From positions 60,099,078 through 60,163,077 of the forward strand of contig NC_134841.1 in the NCBI RefSeq assembly GCF_965363235.1: DNA of 64,000 bases, in the 5' to 3' direction. Positions 57,601-64,000 of this stretch are shown here, piece after piece. Source of the stretch: Mytilus galloprovincialis (taxonomy: Eukaryota > Mollusca > Bivalvia > Mytilida > Mytilidae). Under the pieces are notes generated by a model. The model made no database searches, was not told the origin of the DNA, and saw only the letters and a program-made list of their open reading frames with translations. How positions within the stretch are numbered: the stretch's first letter is position 1; every line of letters starts with the position of its first letter. The translations under genes were made by a program, and so were the position numbers.

Positions 57601-57963
57601 TGAAACTGAATTCTAAATAAAAGCACACTTTTGTGTTGTACAGTACTAACGTGTGATCTGGTAGTTTGTCATGTTTGGTGTTTCAATTTTGAGGTGCACT
57701 GTTTTTAAATGTTCATGTTTATATATTTAAACAAATTCACTACAATTTTTTTTATCTTGCAGGTCCAGTGGTTTGGTACCAGAAATTTGAATATGCTATT
57801 GGACATTGGTTGCAAAAATCAGCAGAACACGTTTTTGGTTGTGTATTGTGTAGCCCTGGATGTTTTAGTCTCTTCCGAGCCAAAGCTTTGATGGACGACA
57901 ATATTATGAGGACGTATGCCAGTATGCCAACAGAACCAAAACATTACTTGCAGTATGATCAAG
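45657..57963 (+). CDS. Chitin synthase paralogue C, 3' partial (11 of probably 12 coding exons)
   Basis: Exons 45657-45691, 46120-46345, 46774-46911, 47455-48341, 49894-50082, 52041-52165, 52701-52800, 53357-53510, 55292-55417, 55711-55846 and 57763-57963 join in frame to 772 codons plus one base. From the second exon onward intron positions and phases equal those of B. Motifs: nine N-terminal membrane segments, CATMWHE (472-478), DGDVDF (670-675), GRIKPGGSG and EYAIGHWLQKSAEH (715-728). EDRW, QRRRW, SWGTRE and the C-terminal membrane segments would be on the missing last exon, expected past 64000, since B's equivalent intron is 10.1 kb. It differs from B by an extra 5' coding exon (MESEDQGRKRI) and a shorter outer loop. 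A truncated gene lacking the last exon cannot be excluded from this window. Confidence 0.93.
45739..46025. mobile_element. Tc1/mariner-like deletion derivative, C intron 1
   Basis: Starts after TA with TACTGACAGACTTTAG, matching the left terminus of 48788-49650. It follows that element through cttacct and ttgaagtcgtac-type segments, then jumps to gagacatgtttacggcc.caacg and ends near TCAGTA. An internally deleted relative of about 290 bp with no transposase. Confidence 0.6.
46120..46345 (+). CDS. Paralogue C coding exon 2
   Basis: Encodes residues 12-87: GLSNGKMNYWDIFRKDVSEN, then the first membrane segment (VVAYLVFFFLVFGGSIV). Ends TCA|gtgagt in phase 0, as B exon 1 does. Confidence 0.92.
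46774..46911 (+). CDS. Paralogue C coding exon 3
   Basis: Encodes residues 88-133 (KDAIAYYLLFILTIPDAVKL). Same 138-nt length and phases as B exon 2. Confidence 0.92.
47020..47164 (+). repeat. ~30-bp minisatellite, 5 units
   Basis: GTATTTCAACTAACAAYAAT plus GAATGAGTGA is repeated about five times in C intron 3 with small deletions in later units. A GATGAT microsatellite follows at about 47317. Confidence 0.85.
47455..48341 (+). CDS. Paralogue C coding exon 4
   Basis: Encodes residues 134-429: VVKECLHMFCLG, LLQAAAVCAVPLY, SVRWFETYF, STLVTSFCRLLL, then an outer loop with NST and three cysteines, then ICFCVALALGAPVYVGII and WLSQLWICRHIWYSPHNR. About seven membrane segments. Ends TAC AA|gtgagt, phase 2. 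Confidence 0.95.
48788..49650. mobile_element. Tc1/mariner-like element, 863 bp, C intron 4
   Basis: Ends are TACTGACCGACTTTA... and ...TAAAGTCGGTCAGTA, an inverted repeat of about 27 bp with mismatches, flanked by TA on both sides as Tc1/mariner insertions are. Plus-strand reading gives fragments such as SVTRIRLRNVICETCLRPQR that resemble the helix-turn-helix part of Tc1 transposases, broken by stops. At 863 bp it is shorter than an intact Tc1 and is a dead or nonautonomous copy. Confidence 0.7.
49894..50082 (+). CDS. Paralogue C coding exon 5
   Basis: Encodes residues 429-492 (LFVLPHYCSPIADISLLHSR, then VYICATMWHENRTEMKQ). One codon shorter than B exon 4. Borders tacag and CAG|gtatgt. Confidence 0.95.
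50083..52040. other. Paralogue C intron 5
   Basis: No gene or known element is recognised in about 2 kb. A weak internal duplication (ctatccctttctc with following ttacca, near 50465 and 50633) is the only structure noted. Confidence 0.4.
52041..52165 (+). CDS. Paralogue C coding exon 6
   Basis: Encodes residues 492-534 (RLDMDQAAREIAKYEVKVPT, then RDYYKFE). Ten residues longer than B exon 5. Phase 2 to 1. Confidence 0.92.
52701..52800 (+). CDS. Paralogue C coding exon 7
   Basis: Encodes residues 534-567 (AHILFDDAMETIEGKREPNE, then FVKQLMEIVTEAGT). Phase 1 to 2. Confidence 0.93.
53357..53510 (+). CDS. Paralogue C coding exon 8
   Basis: Encodes residues 567-618 (VVTPYGGRLNYTLPGENKL, then KIRHKKRWSQ). 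Same length as B exon 7. Donor CAG|gtaaaa. Confidence 0.94.
53511..55291. other. Paralogue C intron 8
   Basis: AT-rich. A 39-bp-spaced duplication of ctagagattaagaaggctaa lies at 54680-54740, and a piece of the retroelement 3'-end family may lie near 54775-54850. No gene is seen. Confidence 0.45.
55292..55417 (+). CDS. Paralogue C coding exon 9
   Basis: Encodes residues 619-660 (IMYMYYLLGYKLVEKE, then LFQALPKDIVQQ). Phase 0 on both sides, as B exon 8. Confidence 0.93.
55711..55846 (+). CDS. Paralogue C coding exon 10
   Basis: Encodes residues 661-706 with MALDGDVDFSPKALQLLIDR and GRIKPGGSG. The donor is gtatta, weaker than the gtaagg of B, and a hAT element begins 10 nt after the exon. Confidence 0.95.
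55857..56792. mobile_element. hAT-type nonautonomous element, 936 bp
   Basis: Ends TAGTGTTGTCAA and TTGACAACACTC form an 11-bp perfect inverted repeat (the outermost base differs), fitting the hAT TAGNG terminus. Flanks ATTAAAAT (55849-55856) and ATTAAAAA (56793-56800) look like an 8-bp target duplication with one change. Subterminal ACCGAATACCGAATACC and CGGTTAATCGGTTAATCGG repeats are typical of hAT binding sites. Inside, the frame 56254-56514 (SYFKRKANPKTVKIQSECNQ, then IHQFKLKH) resembles a decayed BED zinc finger, the N-terminal domain of hAT transposases; the catalytic part is absent. Confidence 0.8.
57480..57575 (-). repeat. Dispersed repeat, AATGAGACAACTCTCCACAA family (reverse copy)
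   Basis: Contains aaggccgtatggtaacct and gagagttgtctcgttggcaa, the reverse of the family core. Confidence 0.6.
57763..57963 (+). CDS. Paralogue C coding exon 11 (last in window)
   Basis: Encodes residues 706-773 (VVWYQKFEYAIGHWLQK, GCVLCSPGCFSLFRAK, EPKHYLQYDQ). It ends CAAG|gtatta in phase 1, so it must continue into an exon starting with the GEDRW block, which does not occur before 64000. Confidence 0.95.
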
Positions 57964-58298
57964 GTATTATTAACCCTTGTCGTATTTATGTCTTACATGA
58001 GTTTATGTTATCACAACAAATGACAGCATGCCAATAGAACATAAACATGATCCGTCGTATGGAAAATTTCATAATACTGTACAATGTTATCCCTTATGAA
58101 TGTGTCTCACGGATTTATAACCGTTATTGACTATTATGAGTTAAATGACCCATTCAAATGAGGAAACAAACTGAAAATACAAGTAAAATTCATTTATTTA
58201 AACTCTACATCTGTTAATATTTTGAAAGAACATATCAATATAATGACACAACGACAGTTTCAGTTTGTGTTGAAATATCTCGAATATATTTTGATGCA

Positions 58299-58304
58299 TT
58301 TATT
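58299..58304 (-). promoter_or_regulatory. Poly(A) signal of the nested minus-strand gene
   Basis: AATAAA on the minus strand, 21 nt after the stop codon. Confidence 0.65.
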
Positions 58305-58324
58305 CAGACTGATATATCTGGATA

Positions 58325-58445
58325 TTACTTGTGGCAGCAGCAGTAGTTTGGTCCACAATATGTGGCAGAACATCCACCGTATCCATACAAATGTGCAACA
58401 GAATATGGATAAGCATATAGATGCAGAGCGTTGAAACATTTCAAA
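58325..58445 (-). CDS. Nested gene exon 3 (end of Cys module)
   Basis: Acceptor tttatgtttcag, 121 nt, phase 2 to stop TAA. Encodes LKCFNALHLYAYPYSVAHLY, then GYGGCSATYCGPNYCCCHK. Confidence 0.8.
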
Positions 58446-61271
58446 CTGAAACATAAATGAAATTCTAAGATAAGTAAAACAGCTTCAAAGTCGGATTCAC
58501 AAGAAATATGACATGTTATTTTTACCGAAATGTGACCTACATAGTTAGACTTATTATTGGGTTTGTACTAACGTGAGCCACACGACGGGTACCACATATG
58601 AAGCAAGATCTGCCTTACCTTCCGGAGCACCTGAGTTTTTGGTGGAGTTCGTGTTGTTCAGTCTTCATTTTTCTATGTTTTGTTTGATGTTTTGTTCATT
58701 GTGTTGTTGGGTTTCTTTAAATCTTTTTTAGCCATGGCGTTGTAAGTTTATTTGCAACTAATGAGTTTGAATGTCCATTTAGGTATTTTTCGCCTCTCTT
58801 GAATATCGAACATTAACAAATAAGTTACTATGGGAAATGTTAATTTATTTCACAAATTCAAAATAAAATTCATATTTATTAAGTGAGCAAACAAACAATT
58901 TATGTCAATCTTTTCGTCTTGAATATGTATGGTATAAATGCCACGAAAGGTAAACAAGCATCACTCGTTTTGGTCCAAAGTCTTCCCTTTGACCTTTAGT
59001 GCCAGGCATAATTTGTTAAATGAAAAACAATGAAAGTTAGCTAACAAAATATCGAAGTTTGTTCATTAAATGAAATGTTACTTCAAATGCAACTACACAC
59101 TTAAAAAAAAAATCATTTGATGCAAAAATGTGCTATAGTACTTGTTTGATTGTCATTTTCGATTGTCGTTTTAAGTTTATCAGCTGACACTTAATTTCCC
59201 TTTTGGAAAATGTCTTTACAATTTATCCTATTGTTTATATCGTTATCTTCTATATATCAATACCTGGCATTTGCTCCCTTGCAGATGGTTTCACACGTTG
59301 TCTGGCTGCTACAATTCCGTCTGACCGATCTGATTTGACCACTACTGCTCCCCGTGATTCCAAGGCACATAGACAATGCACGGTCATCTTTTCGACGTGG
59401 TTCTGTTAAATACAAAACAAAATTTAGAAATTGATTAAAATGAACTGACTGTCTCATTAGCAGTCATACCACATCCAATTTATCTTCTTTTTTTTTGGAC
59501 TGAGTTGGATGATTTGATGTTAAAGTATAATTTACGTTTTCATTTGATTTTGAAATAACGCAGTATTTACGTACGCCTAAAGTACTATTTTAGATAACCT
59601 TTATGGAACAAACGAAAGGTGTTTGTCTTTTGACCTGAAACTCTGAAATGCTTAATTAAGTGCATATCTCTGTCACAATTGTCGCTTGTCCAGATTTTTA
59701 TTTCAATCAAAGGTCTGAAGTACTGAACATCGGAAGACCGCAAGTTATATTGGATTATGAATAAATGACATTATCCTGATTTAGAGTAATTTCTCGCAAT
59801 TTGATTGGCTGATTTTATCCTAACATATTTCAGTACATTTTTATTACGTCAATTGGAACTATCTCCCTTTTACCATTGACTTAATAAAAAAAAATGAATT
59901 GCTTTATAGTCCTCATATTTTTAATTTTTCACAATTTTAGATTCAATATCTAAAATATATTTGGTTGATATTGTTCTTATATTGAATTTGAATATGATAA
60001 TATGTAATATAACAAAATAAGGATAAATGCGTTACACAGTGTGCAATTGTCCTAATACGAAATTACTGCAATACGGAATTTATCGGGTCAATAAAATTCT
60101 CATATTAGGACAATTGCACACTGTGTAACTAATAATATGATACCTGCCAGACAGATACGTTCACCTTACAATTATTCGATACACTTGATTTAAATGAAAT
60201 GTTCATTCCAAAACACAATTTTCGGTATGTTTACATAGATATTTATGATTTTTTATTGGTATGTTCCGGTATTTCTCACGACAAAACTTTTTCCACATTT
60301 TTAATTCATGTTCTTCAAAAATATTCTCACTAGTATTCATTGAAGAAATGAATTGAACAGCGATAACGAAATCAATGTTATTTTGCACCCGATAATATCT
60401 GCGTATTTATTCGAAATACGTTCGATTATCAGTCAAAAGGCCAAGGGGCCTCTGCAGAAATTTCTGAAGGAACATAACACTGGTATGGTCTCTTAAGGTC
60501 ACATCCAATGTAAAAATAACAAAGAAATGTGAAAAAATATTGCCTACACTGGCAAAACAAATGGCTTCTTTCTGTTATTTTCTACTCGAAAATGAAAGAA
60601 AGTGAATGGACTTATATTTACATCCTTCTTTGTTTGATATCAGGTATTTTACTAGTCTGTGAGACAGTATTGTTATATATTAACATTCCCGTACTTTTCA
60701 AGGCTTTTCCTGGAGACAGTCCACAGAAAGAAATTTTTTCCTAAACGTACACATTATTCTTAAACCAAACTGATCGACATGTGTTTTTACTCATAAACGT
60801 TATGGTTTGGTGGAGATGAAGCACGTATTTTAAAGTCTTTCGTTTTACCATTTTTCAAATAGATACAAATAATAGCTCGTTTAAGTATATAAAATCATAT
60901 TTGAAATCATCATCTCGTAAAAAGAACTCATTTATATTACCTTTTTCTAAAATCCGTGCATCAGTAATCCGTTTTATATCATCAGTTATGTTGACTTTCA
61001 GATTCGTTTTCACGTTATCAATATATCGCTTTACGTCTTCCTCCAAATGCAATGCTGTAAGAACCTCTTCTAATTTCATCTTCACCAGACCTTCCATCTT
61101 TTTCTCCATTGCTTCACTAACATATTCTTTGACACGCTTATTGGCATTCGACAAATCGAGGGTGGCAACTAGTGGCGCATTGTTATTATCAAGTAATGGT
61201 GCGTCGACTCTGTCACTGACGGCATTTGTAAGTGTGTTTGAAGCCAAAAGAAAGAATACAATGACAATCAT
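58325..61271 (-). CDS. Secreted ten-cysteine protein, complete, nested antisense in paralogue C
   Basis: Three exons (61271-60941, 59402-59264, 58445-58325) with AG/GT borders join in phase to 591 nt, 196 aa. Residues 1-19 are a clear signal peptide (MIVIVFFLLASNTLTNA). Residues 40-110 are charged and helix-prone, perhaps a coiled coil, with one N-glycosylation site (NIT, 94-96). A basic EPRRK at 111-115 could be a processing site. Residues 119-196 form a cysteine-rich module with Cys 123, 141, 147, 151, 160, 182, 187 and 192-194, ending CGPNYCCCHK. Ten cysteines suggest five disulphides and an extracellular product. I do not recognise a characterised family; I have an unverified impression that similar end modules occur in predicted bivalve proteins. 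Possible roles (defence peptide precursor, shell or mucus matrix) are guesses. TATA-like box and poly(A) signal are in place, so the gene looks intact. Confidence 0.8.
59264..59402 (-). CDS. Nested gene exon 2 (first half of Cys module)
   Basis: Acceptor tttaacag, donor GCCAG|gtattg, 139 nt, phase 1 to 2. Encodes EPRRKDDRALSMCLGITG, then QIRSVRRNCSSQTTCETICK. Composition is far less AT-rich than its surroundings, as expected of an exon. Confidence 0.8.
60030..60128. mobile_element. MITE-like hairpin, ~100 bp
   Basis: Arms of about 27 bp (GTTACACAGTGTGCAATTGT... and its reverse complement near 60101-60128) are essentially perfect around a loop of about 43 bp. It lies in intron 1 of the nested gene's reverse path. 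No coding content. Confidence 0.7.
60941..61271 (-). CDS. Nested gene exon 1 (signal peptide and helical region)
   Basis: Encodes residues 1-110 and ends AAAAG|gtaata in phase 1. The start is the ATG at 61271; no earlier in-frame ATG lies close by. The peptide has KRVKEYVSEAMEKKMEGLVK and EEDVKRYIDNVKTNLKV with regular hydrophobic spacing. Confidence 0.85.
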
Positions 61272-61479
61272 CTTCACCTTTAACGGGAATTTGCTCTAAA
61301 ATATATGGGAACCTTGCCTTCAAATCCTTTATAGACATTGTCCGGAAATGTTATTGTGATTTCTATATAAGTGTTGTGTTTAGTTTTGAAATAATTGTCG
61401 ATTCTCCTTAAAAACAACAATAATATGTTATCATCCTTCAACTTTCGAGAAGATCTCCAATCCAACTGTAGTGCTGATA

Positions 61480-61487
61480 CTTATAAA
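61480..61487 (-). promoter_or_regulatory. TATA-like box of the nested gene
   Basis: Minus-strand TTTATAAG, about 210 nt before the ATG. It would place a start site near 61456 and give a 5' UTR of roughly 185 nt. Confidence 0.45.
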
Positions 61488-61820
61488 TGAATTGATATTT
61501 TCCTATATTAATGGCTAACACTTTATTACAGTTAAGTTGTTTACCTCTTATATGATATATACAATAGATTATGATTGCGCTTAGGAAGTATAACAAAATT
61601 CTTCTTTTTTAAGGGCATCAAAGTAATTCTTTTTCATTATGGTTCATAAAAATAATAGTTTGTTTGTGTCCTTAACTGTTTACAAAACTTTTGAATTTTT
61701 GAAAAACTAAAGCTTTACTACCTCCGGAATAGATTACCTAAGATGTATTTATGCTCTTCAACTTCGTACTTTATTTGGCCTTTTTAACTTTTTTGGATTC
61801 GGGCGTAACGGATAAAAGAA

Positions 61821-62285
61821 ACTCATCATAGATACCAGGACTAAATTTTGTATATACGCCATACGCGCGTTTCGTCTACAAAAGACTCATCAGTGACGCT
61901 CGAATAAAAAAAAAAGTTTAAAAGGCCAAATAAAGTACGAAGTAGAACCCCGTTCGCACTAAGGACCAAAATTCCTAACAGTTATGCCAAAAATACAGCT
62001 ATGGTAATCTATGTCTGAGATAGAAAAGCCTTAGTTTTTCAAAACTTCAAAATTTTGTAAACAGTTAATTTATAAATATAAACATATCAATGATAATTCA
62101 TGTCAGCACAAAAAAAAGTGCTGACTATACTGGGCTTGTGATACCCTCGGGGAAATAAATCTCCACCAGCATGGCATCGACCCAGTGGTTGTAAATAAAC
62201 TCATCATAGATACCAGGACTAAATTTTGTATATACGCCAGACGCGCGTTTCGTCTACAAAAGACTCATCAGTGACGCTCGAATCA
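61821..62285 (+). repeat. AGACGCGCGTTTCGTCT family, one full 378-bp unit plus start of a second
   Basis: actcatcatagataccagga occurs at 61821 and again at 62199, a 378-bp period. The interval includes tggtgataccctcgggga and catcgacccagtgg, which also occur near 27660-27720. This shows the dispersed fragments elsewhere derive from a tandem-capable unit. Confidence 0.75.
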
Positions 62286-62294
62286 AAAAAAGTT

Positions 62295-62900
62295 AAAAAG
62301 AGGGATGAAATATACCAGAGGGACAGTCAAACTCATAAATCGAAAATAAACTGACAACGCCTTGGCTAAAATATAAAAGGACAAACAGACAAACAATAGT
62401 ACACACGACACAACATAGAAAACTAAAGAATAAACAACACGAACCCCACCAAAAACTAGGGGTGATCTCGGGTGCTCCGGAAGGGTAAGCAGATCCTGCT
62501 CTACATGTGGCATCCGTCGTGTTGCTAATGAGATAACAAATCCGGTAAATAGTCTAATTCGGTAGGTCACATTTATGAAAGGGAATGGGATTGTAGTTAC
62601 GACGTAAGGAACATATCCGATATCATTTGTGAAACAGTTATTCAATAAAGGTCAACCAACTCGTGATGGCGTCTGTAAAATTTACGAAGAGATGATTTTA
62701 ACTTTACCATTTGGAACTCTTGATTTAATAGCTTCCTTGTGAGCAACAACCCTCTATCAAGAAAATCATGAGAGAAAATGCAAGTACGGGAATATCGTAT
62801 CAATTGGGAGATATATTCAACGTATGCAGGTGCTGCTGGAATGTTGCTACTTAGAACTGGAAAGTTCACAATTGAAAAGCTTACATAATCTCTTTTGTAG
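62295..62900 (-). mobile_element. Retroelement 3'-end fossil, copy 3
   Basis: Minus strand reads YISQLIRYSRTC, LLLTRKLLNQEFQMVKLKSS and RRHHELVDLY, the same reverse-transcriptase tail as the copies at 42403 and 44339, then a long 3' tail. Broken relic; family Penelope-like or related, unsettled. Confidence 0.6.
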
Positions 62901-63199
62901 ACGAAACGCGAGTCTGGCGTAAATACAATCTTTAATCATGTTATGTATGATGAGTTTATTTACAAAACAAAACATTCTGTCATATCTATATAGATGCTTT
63001 GTATCGGTTAGTGCGACAGTAACTCAATTTTGCATATGACAAACAGTTCACAAAAACTCCATGTACATGACAGAACGGGTAAACTTATGTCAGTTGTTGT
63101 CTTGCAATAAATACTACATAATGTTACAAATTACACAGTTATGTTTTATTGAAGATCGTGCAAGTTGGGTTTTTTCCTTTGATTCATGCATGTTTGTCA

Positions 63200-63340
63200 T
63201 CTTTATACACAGTTGGGCCCTTTATAGTTTACTGTTCTGTGTGAGCCGAGGCTTCGTGTTGAAGGCCGTACTTTGACCTATAATTGTTTACTTTTTATAC
63301 ATTGTGACTTGCGTGAAAAGTTCTCATACCACATCTTATT
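63200..63340 (+). repeat. Dispersed repeat (gaaggccgtactttgacct family)
   Basis: Contains ggccctttatagtttactgt, gttgaaggccgtactttgac and acattgtgacttg. Related fragments occur near 6335-6460 and 40410-40480. Noncoding. Confidence 0.5.
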
Positions 63341-64000
63341 ATTTCTACTTGAAATGTGTTTATCATTACTTTTATGGAAATAATTGAATATCCCTCCATA
63401 AAATAAAAATGTCTTTCCGTCAAACAAAATTCTATTACCTGATATCAAAACATTTCAGTTATCCTGCTACCTAAAAATTTATTTCTGCTAGGCTCGATAA
63501 TGTACTGTAAATTCATTCTAGAAATCGGGTATCAAACAAATTTTTGCCATAAAGTGTTGTTTGCAATAGAATCTTGAAAGTTCAATTGTATAGACTATTA
63601 TGATTTATCAGTGTGAACACATTTAAACCAAAATTGCAGTTTGAAATCATGTAGTTGTCTAAAGCAAGTTATTGTATACGAATATGGCGCAAATACAACA
63701 GGTTGGGGACAACCCGCCAAATGGGGAACTATTCCACAAATGAGTAACAACCCCTCATTTGAGTAATCATTTCATAGTGCTAAAAACAATATTTTCTAAA
63801 AATAGGTCTTTTTAGTTAAAATGGCACTAATTTATAGAAAATGGAACAACTTCTTCTCAAGAACAATATTTTTAATATGGATTTTATAAAAGTTAGTAGC
63901 CTTGAAAATAGTCAAATTTTCAAAATGTTCACATGCTTGTATCTTCTCAATAAATTAAGATAGGGATGATCATCTTTTAGAAAATATGGTGCATTTTTCA

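Larger units (their letters stand above)
57964..64000. other. Paralogue C last visible intron, more than 6 kb
   Basis: Hosts the minus-strand secreted-protein gene (58325-61271), a reverse retroelement-family fragment (58585-58800), a hairpin element (60030-60128), an AGACGCGCGTTTCGTCT-family unit pair (61821-62285), a retroelement 3'-end fossil (62295-62900) and a fragment of a dispersed family around 63200-63340. The last 600 bases are AT-rich with nothing recognised. Confidence 0.7.

Noticed and set aside
61280-61465. 61-aa minus-strand frame upstream of the nested gene's ATG
   Set aside because: It lies in the likely 5' UTR, lacks a proper ATG start, and is not in frame with a signal peptide.
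57964-64000. A last exon of paralogue C inside the window
   Set aside because: No plus-strand match to GEDRWLCTLL, QRRRW, SWGTRE or the final membrane segments was found after 57963.

Overview
This window is AT-rich metazoan DNA with spliced genes, long introns full of short transposons and dispersed repeats, and no bacterial-style operons. The genes (a tandem family of animal chitin synthases) and the repeat families (which I recall from mussel genomes but could not search) point to a bivalve mollusc, most likely a Mytilus-type mussel.

The backbone is a head-to-tail cluster of three plus-strand chitin synthase paralogues, here called A, B and C. A (1-1562) is only the 3' end of a last exon. 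B (12906-38791) is a complete coding sequence: 11 exons whose lengths sum to 3972 nt and stay in frame through every junction, giving 1323 aa. C (45657-57963) contributes its first 11 coding exons (about 772 aa); its last exon, equivalent to B exon 11, must lie beyond 64000. B and C share intron positions and phases from their second and third exons onward. The proteins have about nine N-terminal membrane segments, a GT2 catalytic domain (CATMWHE, DGDVDF, EYAIGHWLQKSAEH, EDRW, QRRRW), five membrane segments, SWGTRE, a cytosolic stretch, two more membrane segments and a divergent cytosolic tail. There is no myosin head. They should polymerise UDP-GlcNAc to chitin at the plasma membrane, in shell, periostracum, gut or other cuticular tissue.

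Inside the last visible intron of C, on the minus strand, lies a compact three-exon gene (61271-58325). Its exons join in phase to give a 196-aa secreted protein: signal peptide, charged helical region, then a ten-cysteine C-terminal module ending CGPNYCCCHK. It has a TATA-like box upstream and AATAAA 21 nt after the stop. I do not recognise a characterised function.

Spacers and introns hold two LINE remnants (21990-23290, 36064-37060), a hAT element with a decayed BED finger 10 nt downstream of a splice donor in C (55857-56792), two related Tc1/mariner-like elements in C (45739-46025, 48788-49650), several hairpin-type MITEs, and 3'-end fossils of one retroelement family (42403, 44339, 62295). 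The last intron of B also holds a composite of two near-identical 663-bp terminal-inverted-repeat elements flanking three apparently identical 740-bp tandem units (29903-33452). Most other short reading frames look like chance or repeat-derived frames.
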